Shown: in pieces, positions 1 to 10,126 of the stretch
How positions within the stretch are numbered: position 1 is the first letter of the stretch
Layout: every line of letters starts with the position of its first letter
Assembly: GCF_030388245.1 (NCBI RefSeq)
Contig: NZ_CP098360.1
Span: 2,068,501-2,132,500, forward strand
DNA from: Paracoccus sp. TOH
GTDB lineage: Bacteria > Pseudomonadota > Alphaproteobacteria > Rhodobacterales > Rhodobacteraceae
Direction: 5' to 3'
DNA length: 64,000 nt
The notes under the pieces: generated by a model
What the model saw: the letters and a program-made list of their open reading frames with translations, nothing else
What the model was told of the DNA's origin: nothing
Database searches by the model: none
Translations under genes and position numbers: made by a program

Positions 1-794
<794 letters not shown>

Positions 795-813
795 GCGCCC
801 TGCCCCGGAATGG

Positions 814-838
814 AAAGCCCCGCCATCGGCGGGGCTTT
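814..838 (+). terminator. Intrinsic terminator after ilvC
   Basis: A GC-rich hairpin (AAGCCCCGCC / GGCGGGGCTT, 3-nt loop) is followed by TTTT, 20 bp after the ilvC stop. The flanking A and T tracts mean it can also serve the convergent hydrolase gene that ends at 844. Confidence 0.85.
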
Positions 839-843
839 TGCGT

Positions 844-1905
844 TCAGCTGACGCCCTGCGCCGCTTGCAGCCGGTCGATGGCGCGCTGTTCGTCGGCGGC
901 GGTCCAGCCGGCCTGCAACAGCCGCACCAGCTGCGCGATGAAGGCCGGATCGACGGCCCGCAGCGCCGCGAGCTGCTGCTCGGACAGCAGGTTCACATAT
1001 TCCAGCGCCACGTCGTCGCTGTCGGTGAAATGCGCCGCCTCGAGCCGGTCGAAGATCGCGCGCAGCCGCTTGGTGTTGGTGCCGAGTCCGGCGCAGAACT
1101 TCGCCAGCCCCTTTTCGTCCATGTTGACGGTCATGCCCCAGCCGCCGGTGCGGAAGCGGTTCACAACGAATTCACCGTCTTGCGCGACATAGTTCAGAAA
1201 GCCATGCGCGACCTTGAAACCGACCTTGGAACTGGTCCAGTCCATGCGCAGGTCAAGAAAGCTGACCGGGTCGAAGGTATAGGCGTTGTTCACCCGGTTC
1301 AGCCCCACCGGCCAGCCGCGCGCCGGCGAGCCGAAGCTGTTCACCTCGAGGCCCCGGACCGAGTCCGCGCCCTTGACCAGCGTCACCGCGGAAAGCGCGT
1401 TCGAGGTCACCAGGTTGCCCTGGCTGTGGCAATAGACCGGCGTGCCCAGCATGCCGCCCGGCTGGCCGATCAGCAGCGCGAACAGCGATTGCGCCGCCGG
1501 GTTGCCGGCCAGCATCTCATGCGCGAAATCCTCCTTGCTGAGCATCGGGCGCTTCTCGCGGCTCTTCTGCCAGACCTGGTCGAAGAACGCGATCCAGTTG
1601 GTGTTGTGGTTCAGGTTCGAGGTCTGGACCTGGGTCAGCCGCGCCTTGTCGGTGATGCACTGGAACAGGTCGGCCCAGAAACCATCCTTGCGGTTGTAGA
1701 CGCCGATGACCGGGCAGCCCAGCATCAGCGACAGCGCCTCGGCGCTGGCCCGGTGATCGGCGCCGGTATTCATCATGCCGTTGACGAAGATCACCGGCTT
1801 GGTCGGGTTGAACCAGCTTTTGTTCTGGACCTCGGGCGAGACGAAGCGCGTCACCGCCCCGTCCGCCGAGGGCGTGGCGCCCTGCGCAATGGTCGGGAAT
1901 CGCAT
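844..1905 (-). CDS. Alpha/beta-hydrolase-like protein of unknown function
   Basis: The protein has 353 residues. The ATG at 1905 is chosen because AAGGAG sits about 6 nt upstream; an ATG six codons further up lacks this. The sequence has the look of a lipase-type alpha/beta hydrolase: a VIFVNGMMNTGADHR segment near residues 38-52 resembles an oxyanion-hole strand and loop, and YCHSQGNLVTSNAL resembles a nucleophile elbow with Ser in H-S-Q-G. There is no clear signal peptide or membrane segment. I do not recognise a characterised relative. It lies alone between convergent ilvC and the end of dnaE. Confidence 0.75.
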   Translation of the reverse strand: MRFPTIAQGATPSADGAVTRFVSPEVQNKSWFNPTKPVIFVNGMMNTGADHRASAEALSLMLGCPVIGVYNRKDGFWADLFQCITDKARLTQVQTSNLNHNTNWIAFFDQVWQKSREKRPMLSKEDFAHEMLAGNPAAQSLFALLIGQPGGMLGTPVYCHSQGNLVTSNALSAVTLVKGADSVRGLEVNSFGSPARGWPVGLNRVNNAYTFDPVSFLDLRMDWTSSKVGFKVAHGFLNYVAQDGEFVVNRFRTGGWGMTVNMDEKGLAKFCAGLGTNTKRLRAIFDRLEAAHFTDSDDVALEYVNLLSEQQLAALRAVDPAFIAQLVRLLQAGWTAADEQRAIDRLQAAQGVS

Positions 1906-1952
1906 GAAAGCTCCTTGTAACAATGGGCCGGCGGGCCGGCCGGATGAAAAAA

Positions 1953-4900
1953 CTATTCTTCAAGCACTTCCAGCACGCCGGGAATGACGCGCAACGCCTG
2001 GCGCGCCGGCGTGGTCAAGGGCGCGTCCTCGGCGATCTCGATATCCACCAGATCCTCGCCGTCCTTGAGCCGCAAGGCAATAGGACCGCGCGCGCGGGCC
2101 GGGGCGGCGATCTCGGCCTGGATGCGGGCCAGCGCCTCGGCGATGCCGGGCACGGCGTCCAGCCCGGCGATCTCGACCGCGAGCCGATTGGCCCCGGCAT
2201 CCGCCACCGCCTGATCGAGCGGCGTCACCGCGCGGGCCAGAAGCTTGACCTGATCGCCCGACGGCTCGACCTGCACCTGCAGCACCACGTTCTCGCCCGG
2301 TTCCAGGTGCTGGCGATGGGCGTCCAGCGTGTCGGAAAACACCGTGACCTCGTAAAGCCCGGTCGGGTCCGACAGGCCGACGAAGGCGAAACGGGTGCCG
2401 CGGGCGGATTTCTTTTCCTGCCGGAAGGCCACGGTGCCGGCCAGCGAGGCGACCAGCGCCCCATCGGCCGCCGCCTGCGTCACCTCGGCCAGGGTCTGCA
2501 CGTTCTTGCGGCGCAGCGCCGGCTGGTAATCGTCCAGCGGATGGCCCGAGAGGTAGAAGCCGACCGCCGCATGTTCCTCGGCCAGCTTCTCGGCCGGCAT
2601 CCAGATCGGCGCCGGCACGGGGCGCGGCGGCGGCAGATCCTCGCCGCCGCCGAACAGCGAGCTTTGCGACGAGGCCGCGGCTTCCTGCACCGCCGCCGAC
2701 CAGGCGACCAGCCCGTCCAGCGCCTTGAGCACCCGGGCGCGGTTCGGTTCCAGCCCATCGAAGGCGCCGGCGCGGGCCAGCATCTCCAGCGGCCGCTTGC
2801 CGACGCGCTTCATGTCGACGCGGCGGGCGAAATCGTGCAGGTCGCGGAACGGCGTCTGGCCGCGCGCCGCGGTGATCAGCCGCATCGCCTCGACGCCGAC
2901 GCCCTTCAGCGCGCCGAGCGCATAGACGATGCGGCCGTCCTTGACGCTGAAGGTCGGCTCGGAGCGGTTGACGCAGGGCGGCACGGTCTCGATCCCCATC
3001 CGGTCGGCTTCGCGCTTATAGACGGCGAGCTTGTCGGTCAGGTGAATGTCGCAGTTCATCACCGCGGCCATGAACTCGACCGGGTGATTGGCCTTGAGCC
3101 AGGCGGTCTGGTAGCTGACCACGGCATAGGCGGCGGCATGGGACTTGTTGAAACCGTAATTGGCGAATTTCTCAAGCAGGTCAAAGACCTCTCCGGCCTT
3201 CTTCGCGTCGATTCCCTGTTGCTTGCAGCCCTCGACGAATTTCGGCCGCTCCTTGGCCATCTCCTCGGCGATCTTCTTGCCCATGGCGCGGCGCAGCAGG
3301 TCGGCGCCGCCCAGGCTGTAGCCGGCCATGACCTGGGCGATCTGCATCACCTGTTCCTGGTAGACGATGATGCCCTGGGTCTCGGCCAGGATGTGGTCGA
3401 TGGTGGGGTGAATGGATTCAAGCGGTCGCAGGCCGTTCTTCACCTCGCAATAGGTCGGGATGTTCTCCATCGGGCCGGGGCGATACAGCGCCACCAGCGC
3501 CACGATATCCTCGATGCAGGTCGGCTTCATGCGCCGCAGCGCGTCCATCATCCCCGAACTTTCGACCTGGAACACCGCCACGGTGCGGGCGCTGGCGAAC
3601 AGCTCATAGCTGGGCTTGTCGTCCAGCGGGATGGCGTTGATCTGGTTCTCGGCCCCCTTGGCCGGATCGTAGAGCCGCCGCCCGTCGGCGGCGACATGCA
3701 GCTGCCGGCCGCCGGCATTGATGAGATCGACCGCGTTCTGGATCACCGTCAGGGTCTTGAGGCCGAGAAAGTCGAACTTGACCAGCCCGGCCTGCTCGAC
3801 CCATTTCATGTTGAACTGCGTCGCCGGCATGTCCGAGGCCGGATCGCGATAAAGCGGCACCAGCCGGTGCAGCGGCCGGTCGCCGATCACCACGCCGGCG
3901 GCATGGGTCGAGGCATTGCGCAGCAACCCCTCGATCTTGGCGGCATAGTCCAGCAGGCGGGCGACCACCTCCTCCCTGGCGGCCTCGCGCAGGCGCGGCT
4001 CGTCGGCCAGGGCCTTGGTGACGCTGACCGGCTTCACGCCCTCGACCGGGATCATCTTGGACAGCCGGTCCACCTGGCCGAAGGGCAGTTGCAGCACCCG
4101 GCCCACGTCGCGCACCGCCGCCTTGGAGAGAAGCGCGCCGAAGGTGATGATCTGGCCGACCTTGTCGCGGCCGTATTTCTCTTGCACGTATTGGATCACC
4201 TCCTCGCGGCGATCCATGCAGAAGTCGATGTCGAAGTCGGGCATCGACACCCGTTCCGGGTTCAGAAACCGCTCGAAGAGCAGGCTGTAACGCATTGGAT
4301 CCAGGTCGGTAATCGTCAGCGCATAGGCAACCAGAGAGCCGGCGCCCGAGCCGCGGCCCGGCCCGACCGGGATGCCGTGTTCCTTGGCCCATTTGATGAA
4401 GTCGGCGACGATCAGGAAATAGCCGGGAAAGCCCATCTGCTCGATGATGCCCAGCTCGAAGCGCAGGCGTTCCTCGTATTCCTCGACGGTGGCGGAATGC
4501 GGGATCACCGCCAGCCGGGCGCGCAAGCCGTCCCAGGCCTGGCGGCGCAGTTCCTCGACCTCGTCACCCGCAAAGCGCGGCAGGATCGGCTTGTGTTTCT
4601 TGACCGCGAAGGCGCAGCGGCGGGCGATCTCGACAGTGTTCTGGATCGCCTCGGGCAGGTCGGCGAACAGCGCGGCCATTTCGGCGGCGGTCTTGAAGTA
4701 ATGCTGCGGCGTCAGCCGGCGGCGCGGCGCGGTCTGGTCGACATAGGCGCGGTCCGAGATGCAGATCAGCGCGTCATGGGCGTCGAACAGCTCGGATTTC
4801 GGGAAATACACGTCGTTTGTGGCGACCAGCGGCAGGTCGAGCGCATAGGCGATGTCGATCATGCCGCCTTCCGAGCCCGCCTCCTCGGGGACGGGCTGGC

Positions 4901-5423
4901 CCTCGGCATCGTGGTGGCGCTGCAGTTCGACATAAAGCCGGGTCGGGAAGGCGGCGGCCAGCCGCTCGGCCAGGCCGCGGGCCTCGGCCGGGCGGCCCTG
5001 CAGCACCAGCTGGCCCAGCGGGCCGCCGGCGCCGCCGGTCAGGCAGATCAGCCCCTCGGCATGGGCTTCCAGATCGGCCAGCGTCACATGCGGCAGCGCG
5101 TGGTCGTCGCGCAGGTAAAGGCAGGTCGACAGCTCCATCAGGTTCAGCCAGCCGGCCTCGTTCTGGGCCAGCAGCACCACCGGGCCGGTCACTTCGGCCG
5201 CCAGCGTGACCTGGCAGCCGACGATGGGCTGCACGCCGGCATCCTGCGCCTTGACCGAGAATTCCAGCGCCGCGAACAGCGCGTTGGTATCGGTCAGCGC
5301 CACGGCCGGCATGCCGTTCTGCGCCGCCAGATCGGCAAGTTTCTTGACCGGCACCGCGCCTTCCAGCAGCGAATGTTCGGAATGGGTGCGCAGGTGGATG
5401 AATCGGGGAGAATTTTCCGGCAT
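1953..5423 (-). CDS. dnaE: DNA polymerase III alpha subunit
   Basis: Replicative C-family polymerase of 1156 residues, the usual length for DnaE1. Domains in order are the N-terminal PHP domain (FIHLRTHSEHSLLEGA at the start, then ALTDTNALFAA), the palm with GPGRGSGAGSLVAYAL, the catalytic PDFDIDF aspartates at about residues 395-400, a third acidic site at FDFLGLKTLTVI near 550, fingers with YQEQVMQIAQVMAGYSLGGADLLRRAMGKK, the helix-hairpin-helix region (GLEPNRARVLKALDG), and a C-terminal OB fold starting near LAGTVAFRQEKKSARGTRFAFVGL. The gene is transcribed alone, divergently from the ABC transporter operon. Confidence 0.98.
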   Translation of the reverse strand: MPENSPRFIHLRTHSEHSLLEGAVPVKKLADLAAQNGMPAVALTDTNALFAALEFSVKAQDAGVQPIVGCQVTLAAEVTGPVVLLAQNEAGWLNLMELSTCLYLRDDHALPHVTLADLEAHAEGLICLTGGAGGPLGQLVLQGRPAEARGLAERLAAAFPTRLYVELQRHHDAEGQPVPEEAGSEGGMIDIAYALDLPLVATNDVYFPKSELFDAHDALICISDRAYVDQTAPRRRLTPQHYFKTAAEMAALFADLPEAIQNTVEIARRCAFAVKKHKPILPRFAGDEVEELRRQAWDGLRARLAVIPHSATVEEYEERLRFELGIIEQMGFPGYFLIVADFIKWAKEHGIPVGPGRGSGAGSLVAYALTITDLDPMRYSLLFERFLNPERVSMPDFDIDFCMDRREEVIQYVQEKYGRDKVGQIITFGALLSKAAVRDVGRVLQLPFGQVDRLSKMIPVEGVKPVSVTKALADEPRLREAAREEVVARLLDYAAKIEGLLRNASTHAAGVVIGDRPLHRLVPLYRDPASDMPATQFNMKWVEQAGLVKFDFLGLKTLTVIQNAVDLINAGGRQLHVAADGRRLYDPAKGAENQINAIPLDDKPSYELFASARTVAVFQVESSGMMDALRRMKPTCIEDIVALVALYRPGPMENIPTYCEVKNGLRPLESIHPTIDHILAETQGIIVYQEQVMQIAQVMAGYSLGGADLLRRAMGKKIAEEMAKERPKFVEGCKQQGIDAKKAGEVFDLLEKFANYGFNKSHAAAYAVVSYQTAWLKANHPVEFMAAVMNCDIHLTDKLAVYKREADRMGIETVPPCVNRSEPTFSVKDGRIVYALGALKGVGVEAMRLITAARGQTPFRDLHDFARRVDMKRVGKRPLEMLARAGAFDGLEPNRARVLKALDGLVAWSAAVQEAAASSQSSLFGGGEDLPPPRPVPAPIWMPAEKLAEEHAAVGFYLSGHPLDDYQPALRRKNVQTLAEVTQAAADGALVASLAGTVAFRQEKKSARGTRFAFVGLSDPTGLYEVTVFSDTLDAHRQHLEPGENVVLQVQVEPSGDQVKLLARAVTPLDQAVADAGANRLAVEIAGLDAVPGIAEALARIQAEIAAPARARGPIALRLKDGEDLVDIEIAEDAPLTTPARQALRVIPGVLEVLEE

Positions 5424-5515
5424 GGCGCAATCTAGGTCCGACCTGACGGATTGTGCAATTGCCCCTCGGCGGAAAACCGCTAATCTTGGCGCAAAAAGCA
5501 GCGAGGCGCGCGACA

Positions 5516-7030
5516 GTGACCGATGTTTTCCGGGCCGAGGGTCTGGGCAAGAGCTATCCCGGCGTGCGGGCCAATGACGACCTGTCCTTTGCGGTCGCCG
5601 CCGGCGAGATCCATGCCCTGCTGGGCGAGAACGGCGCCGGCAAGTCCACGCTGGTCAAGATGATCTATGGCCTGGTGCGGCCGGACGAGGGGCGGATGGC
5701 GTTGCTGGGCGCACCCTATGCGCCGCACGATCCGCGCGCCGCCCGCGCCGCCGGCGTCGCCATGGTGTTCCAGCATTTCAGCCTGTTCGACGCGCTGACC
5801 GTGGCCGAGAACATCGCGCTGGGGATGGAGAACCCGCCGCCGCGCGCCGAACTTGCCAGCCGCATCGCCGAGCTGTCGCAGGGCTACGGGCTGCCGCTGA
5901 ACCCCGGCCGCCGCATCGCCAGCCTGTCGGCGGGCGAGCGGCAGCGGGTCGAGATCCTGCGCTGCCTGCTGCAAGGCCCGCGCCTGCTGATCATGGACGA
6001 GCCGACCTCGGTCCTGACCCCGCAGGAGGCCGAGATCCTGTTCGCCACCCTGCGGCAACTGGCCGAGGCCGGCACGGCGGTCCTGTATATCAGCCACAAG
6101 CTGGAGGAAATCCGCAGCCATTGCGACCGCGCCACCATCCTGCGCCAGGGCCGGCTGGTCGGCACGGTCGATCCGCGCGCCCATTCCGCCCGCGAACTGG
6201 CGGCGATGATGGTCGGGGCCGAGATGCGGCTGGTGGACCGTTCCGGCCGCAAGCCCGGCGCGCCGGTGCTGGAGGTCCGGGGCCTGTCCACGCCGGCCGG
6301 CGAGGGCGTGGCGCTGAGGGACATCGCGCTGAGCCTGCGCGCGGGCGAGATCCTGGGCATCGGCGGCGTCGCCGGCAACGGCCAGGAGGAGCTGCTTTCG
6401 GCGCTGTCGGGCGAGACCGCGACCGCCGCCGGCACCGTGGCTCTGGAGGGACGCGACCTCTCTGCCGCCGGCCCCGAGGCGCGGCGCCGGGCCGGGCTGC
6501 TGGCGGCGCCCGAGGACCGGCTGGGCCATGCCGCGGTGCCCGAATTCAGCCTGGCCGAGAACACGCTGCTGACCGCCGGGGCGCGGCAGGGGCTGATCCG
6601 CAACGGCCTGATCGACCGCAAGGCGGCCACGGCTTTCGCGCAGGAGGTGATCCGCGCCTTCGACGTGCGCACCCCCGGCCCCGGCACGGCGGCGGGCGCG
6701 CTGTCGGGCGGCAACCTGCAGAAATTCGTCATCGGCCGCGAGGTGCTGGGCCGGCCGCGGGCGCTGGTCGTCAACCAGCCGACCTGGGGCGTCGATGCCG
6801 GCGCCGCCGCCGCCATCCGCCAGGCGCTGCTGGACCTGGCCGCGCAGGGTGCCGGGCTGATCGTCATCAGCCAGGACCTGGACGAGCTGCTGGAACTGTC
6901 GGACCGGTTCTGCGCCCTGAACCAGGGCCGGCTGTCCGCGCCCCGGCCGACCGAGGGCCTGACGGTCGAGGAGATCGGGCTGATGCTGGGCGGCGCGCAT
7001 GGCATGGAGGTGGCGCATGTTTCGGCTTGA
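5516..7030 (+). CDS. ABC transporter ATP-binding protein, BMP/nucleoside type (double NBD)
   Basis: ATPase of 504 residues with two fused nucleotide-binding domains, as in the BMP-linked purine nucleoside importers (YufO/NupO-like). The first NBD has Walker A GENGAGKST, signature LSAGERQRVEI and Walker B LLIMDEPTSVLTP. The second has a degenerate Walker A (GVAGNGQEE), signature LSGGNLQKFVIGRE and a Walker B region LVVNQPTWGVDAG in which the usual Asp-Glu is replaced, as is typical of the second NBD in this group. I chose GTG 5516 because homology begins at VTDVFRAEGLGKSYPG; an in-frame ATG at 5453 would add 21 residues in the promoter region. The stop overlaps the next gene by 14 bp. Confidence 0.9.
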   Translation: MTDVFRAEGLGKSYPGVRANDDLSFAVAAGEIHALLGENGAGKSTLVKMIYGLVRPDEGRMALLGAPYAPHDPRAARAAGVAMVFQHFSLFDALTVAENIALGMENPPPRAELASRIAELSQGYGLPLNPGRRIASLSAGERQRVEILRCLLQGPRLLIMDEPTSVLTPQEAEILFATLRQLAEAGTAVLYISHKLEEIRSHCDRATILRQGRLVGTVDPRAHSARELAAMMVGAEMRLVDRSGRKPGAPVLEVRGLSTPAGEGVALRDIALSLRAGEILGIGGVAGNGQEELLSALSGETATAAGTVALEGRDLSAAGPEARRRAGLLAAPEDRLGHAAVPEFSLAENTLLTAGARQGLIRNGLIDRKAATAFAQEVIRAFDVRTPGPGTAAGALSGGNLQKFVIGREVLGRPRALVVNQPTWGVDAGAAAAIRQALLDLAAQGAGLIVISQDLDELLELSDRFCALNQGRLSAPRPTEGLTVEEIGLMLGGAHGMEVAHVSA

Positions 7031-8087
7031 ACCCCGCACCAGCGCCCCGCTGCTTTGGCAGGTCGCGACCCCGGTGCTGGCGGTGCTGGCGACGATGCTG
7101 GTCGGCGGCGCGCTGTTCGCCGCCATGGGCTTCGACCCGCTGGCCGCGATCCGCACCATTTTCTGGGACCCGCTGTTCGGTCCCGCCGCCGGCTATTCGC
7201 GGCCGCAACTGCTGGTCAAGGCCGGGCCGCTGATCCTGATCGCCTGCGGGTTGGCGCTGGGATTCCGCGCCGGGATCTGGAACATCGGCGCCGAGGGGCA
7301 ATACATCATCGGCGCCATTTGCGGCGCCGCGGTGGCGCTGGCCGCCTATCCGCTGGACGCGTTCTGGATCTTCCCGGCGATGATCCTGGCCGGCGCGGCG
7401 GGCGGCTGGGCCTGGGGGATGATCCCGGCGCTGCTGCGCAACTGGTTCGGCGCCTCGGAAATCCTGGTATCGCTGATGCTGGTCTATGTGGCGCAGAAGG
7501 TCGCCGCCTGGATGGCCTTCGGGCCGATGAAGAACCCCGAGGGCTTCAACTTTCCCGGCTCGCGCAACCTGCAGCAATACGAGGCGGCCTCGAACCCGGA
7601 CCTGATCGCCGGCTCCGGCCTGCATTGGGGCGGCGTGGCGGCGGTGCTGGCCCTGGCGGCGACCTGGTTCGTGATGTCGCGCCACGTCCTTGGCTTCCAC
7701 ATCCGCACCGCCGGGGCCGCCCCCCGCGCCGCGCGCTTTGCCGGCGTCCGCCCCGAGCGGCTGGTGGCGCTGTGCCTGGGCGTCTCGGGCGCGCTTGCCG
7801 GCCTCGCCGGCCTGTTCGAGGTCGCGGGCCCGGCCGGCCAGATCACCGAGAGCTTCGGCTCGGGCTACGGCTTCACCGCGATCATCGTGGCCTTCCTGGG
7901 CCGGCTGCATCCCTTGGGCATCCTGCTGGCGGGGCTGCTCATGGCGCTGACCTATATCGGCGGGGAACTGGCGCAGATGATGCTGAACCTGCCCGCGGCG
8001 ACGGTGCAGGTGTTCCAGGGGATGCTGCTGTTCTTCCTGCTCGGCTTCGACATCCTGACCCGATACCGCATCCGGAGGCGCGCATGA
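7017..8087 (+). CDS. ABC transporter permease, BMP/nucleoside type (first)
   Basis: Integral membrane permease of 356 residues with about 8-10 hydrophobic segments, from the branched-chain/ribose-like permease family paired with BMP lipoproteins. Typical features are LALGFRAGIWNIGAEGQYIIGAI near residue 80 and the loop LGFHIRTAGAAPRAARFAG near 225-245, expected to touch the ATPase. The ATG at 7017 has GGAGG just upstream. It overlaps the preceding ATPase by 14 bp and the next permease by an ATGA overlap, so the genes are translationally coupled. Confidence 0.9.
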   Translation: MFRLEPRTSAPLLWQVATPVLAVLATMLVGGALFAAMGFDPLAAIRTIFWDPLFGPAAGYSRPQLLVKAGPLILIACGLALGFRAGIWNIGAEGQYIIGAICGAAVALAAYPLDAFWIFPAMILAGAAGGWAWGMIPALLRNWFGASEILVSLMLVYVAQKVAAWMAFGPMKNPEGFNFPGSRNLQQYEAASNPDLIAGSGLHWGGVAAVLALAATWFVMSRHVLGFHIRTAGAAPRAARFAGVRPERLVALCLGVSGALAGLAGLFEVAGPAGQITESFGSGYGFTAIIVAFLGRLHPLGILLAGLLMALTYIGGELAQMMLNLPAATVQVFQGMLLFFLLGFDILTRYRIRRRA

Positions 8088-8974
8088 TGATCGACCCGCT
8101 TTCCGTCTTCATCCTGCTGCTGGGCGCCGCGACGCCGATCCTGTTCGCAGCCCTGGGCGAGCTGGTCGTCGAACGCGCGGGGGTGCTGAACCTGGGGGTC
8201 GAGGGCATGATGATCGGCGGCGCGCTGGCGGGCTTTGCCGTGGCCCATGCCAGCGGCAGCCCGGCGCTGGGTTTCCTGGCCGCCGCCGTCGCCGGCGCGG
8301 CGCTGTCGATGATCTTCGCGGTGCTGACGCAATTCCTGCTGTCGAACCAGGTTGCCACGGGGCTGGCGCTGACGCTGTTCGGCCTGGGCCTGACCGCCAT
8401 GTTCGGCAAGCCCTACGAGGGGGTGAAGGCGCCGCCGATGCTGGCCGGGCCGCTGCGGCTGAACCTGATGATCTGGCTGGGCCTGGCGCTGGTGCCCGCC
8501 GTCTGGTGGTTCCTGATGCGCTCGCGCCCCGGCCTGATCCTGCGCGCGGTGGGCGAGAACCACGACGCCGCCCATGCGCTGGGCTATCCGGTGCGCGCCC
8601 TGCGCATCGCCGCCATCGGCTTCGGCGGCGCGCTGGCCGGGATGGGCGGCGCCTATATCTCGATCGCCACGGTGCTGCAATGGACCGAGGGCATGACCGC
8701 CGGCGCCGGCTGGATCGCGCTGGCCATCGTGGTCTTTGCGCAATGGAACCCCTGGGGCGTGCTGGCCGGCGCCTGGCTGTTCGGCGGCGTCACCGTGCTG
8801 CAGCTGCGTCTGCAGGCGGCGGGGGTCGCGGTGCCGGTGCAGCTGCTCAGCATGGCGCCCTATCTTGCCACGATCCTCGTGCTGGTGCTGATCTCGGCCC
8901 GGCAGAAATTCGGCCGCTCGGGCGGGGCTGCTGCCCCCGGATCGCTGGGCAGGCCCTTCCACGCACTGCGCTAG
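8084..8974 (+). CDS. ABC transporter permease, BMP/nucleoside type (second)
   Basis: Second permease, 296 residues, partner of the preceding one. It has the conserved segment LGELVVERAGVLNLGVEGMMIGGA near residue 25 and the loop LILRAVGENHDAAHALGYPVRALRIAAIGFGGALAGMGGAYIS that contacts the ATPase. The ATG at 8084 overlaps the previous stop (ATGA), with GGAGG at 8074-8078. A second ATG immediately follows and could also be used. The long frame that runs through this region upstream of 8084 is not coding. The pair forms a heterodimeric channel for nucleosides or related solutes. Confidence 0.9.
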   Translation: MMIDPLSVFILLLGAATPILFAALGELVVERAGVLNLGVEGMMIGGALAGFAVAHASGSPALGFLAAAVAGAALSMIFAVLTQFLLSNQVATGLALTLFGLGLTAMFGKPYEGVKAPPMLAGPLRLNLMIWLGLALVPAVWWFLMRSRPGLILRAVGENHDAAHALGYPVRALRIAAIGFGGALAGMGGAYISIATVLQWTEGMTAGAGWIALAIVVFAQWNPWGVLAGAWLFGGVTVLQLRLQAAGVAVPVQLLSMAPYLATILVLVLISARQKFGRSGGAAAPGSLGRPFHALR

Positions 8975-8992
8975 CGTAACCAACAGGAGACC

Positions 8993-10072
8993 ATGATGAA
9001 TCGCAGAACCCTTCTCGGCAGCGCCGCCGCCCTTCTGGCCGCCTCGGCCCTGCCCGGCTTTGCCCAGGATGAAAAGCTCAAGGTGGGCTTCATCTATGTC
9101 GGGCCGGTGGGCGACGGCGGCTGGACCTATCAACACGACCTGGCCCGCCAGGCGGTCGAAAAGGAATATGGCGACCGCGTCGAGACCACCTTCATCGAAA
9201 GCGTCCCCGAGGGCGCCGATGCCGAGCGTGCCATCACCCAGCTGGCGCTGTCCGGCCACAAGCTGATCTTCACCACCAGCTTCGGCTTCATGGACGCGAC
9301 CGTGAACGTGGCGAAGAAATTCCCCGACGTGAAGTTCGAGCACGCCACCGGCTACAAGACCGCCGAGAACGTCGCCACCTACGACGCCCGCTTCTACGAG
9401 GGCCGCGCCGTCATGGGCACCATCGCCGGGCGCATGACCAAGTCGAACAAGATCGGCTATATCGGCTCGTTCCCGATCCCCGAAGTGGTGCAGGGCATCA
9501 ACAGCTCGTATATCCACGCGAAGAAGGTGAACCCGGATGTCGAGATGAAGGTGGTCTGGGCCTATAGCTGGTTCGATCCCGCGAAAGAGGCCGACGCCGC
9601 CGCCGCGCTGATCGCCGAGGGCGTGGACGTGATCCTGCAGCACACCGACTCGACCGCGCCGCTGGCCAAGGCGCAGGAGGCCGGCGCCATCGGTTTCGGC
9701 CAGGCCAGCGACATGGCGGCGTTCAAGCCCAGCCCGCGGGTTTCGTCGATCATCGACAACTGGGCACCCTATTACATCCAGCGCGTCGGCGAGGTGCTGG
9801 ACGGGACCTGGAAATCGCATGCGGTCTGGCTGGGCATCGGCGACGGCGAGGTCGAGATCGGCGAGATCACCGAGGCGGTGCCGGCCGAGATCAAAGACGA
9901 GGCGCTGGCGCTGAAGGACAGGATCGCCTCGGGCGAATACCACCCCTTCACCGGGCCGCTGAACAAGCAGGACGGCAGCGTCTGGCTGGCCGAGGGCCAG
10001 ACCGCCAGCGACAAGGACCTGTCCTCGATGAACTTCTATGTCGAGGGCATCACGGCGCCGATGCCGAAGTGA
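8993..10072 (+). CDS. BMP-family substrate-binding protein
   Basis: Periplasmic binding protein of 359 residues in the BMP (PnrA/TmpC-like) family. The signal peptide covers about residues 1-24 (MNRRT, hydrophobic run, GFAQ cleavage) and has twin-Arg-less Sec character. Family motifs include KVGFIYVGPVGDGGWTY, ITTSFGF-like FTTSFGFMD, HATGYKT, YEGRAVMGTIAG and KIGYIGSFPIPEV. Known relatives bind purine nucleosides or related ligands; the exact ligand cannot be read here. An AGGAG site precedes the tandem ATGs (8993 and 8996). It is the last gene of the transporter operon and is followed by a terminator. Confidence 0.92.
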   Translation: MMNRRTLLGSAAALLAASALPGFAQDEKLKVGFIYVGPVGDGGWTYQHDLARQAVEKEYGDRVETTFIESVPEGADAERAITQLALSGHKLIFTTSFGFMDATVNVAKKFPDVKFEHATGYKTAENVATYDARFYEGRAVMGTIAGRMTKSNKIGYIGSFPIPEVVQGINSSYIHAKKVNPDVEMKVVWAYSWFDPAKEADAAAALIAEGVDVILQHTDSTAPLAKAQEAGAIGFGQASDMAAFKPSPRVSSIIDNWAPYYIQRVGEVLDGTWKSHAVWLGIGDGEVEIGEITEAVPAEIKDEALALKDRIASGEYHPFTGPLNKQDGSVWLAEGQTASDKDLSSMNFYVEGITAPMPK

Positions 10073-10081
10073 CCAGACGAC

Positions 10082-10107
10082 AAAACCGGGGCTTGCGCCC
10101 CGGTTTT
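10082..10107 (+). terminator. Intrinsic terminator of the BMP transporter operon
   Basis: An 11-bp stem (AAAACCGGGGC / GCCCCGGTTTT, loop TTGC) with flanking A and T tracts lies 10 bp after the BMP stop. Its symmetry allows it to act on the convergent dps-like gene too. Confidence 0.88.
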
Positions 10108-10126
10108 CATCGCCCCGGCCAGGCCG

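Noticed and set aside
1923..5435. A very long plus-strand frame opposite dnaE
   Set aside because: It is the antisense of dnaE in GC-rich DNA; repetitive Arg/His/Gly-rich text with no family features.
7952..9943. A long minus-strand frame opposite the transporter genes
   Set aside because: It is a shadow of the permease and BMP genes, with the typical His/Arg/Gln-rich low-complexity text.
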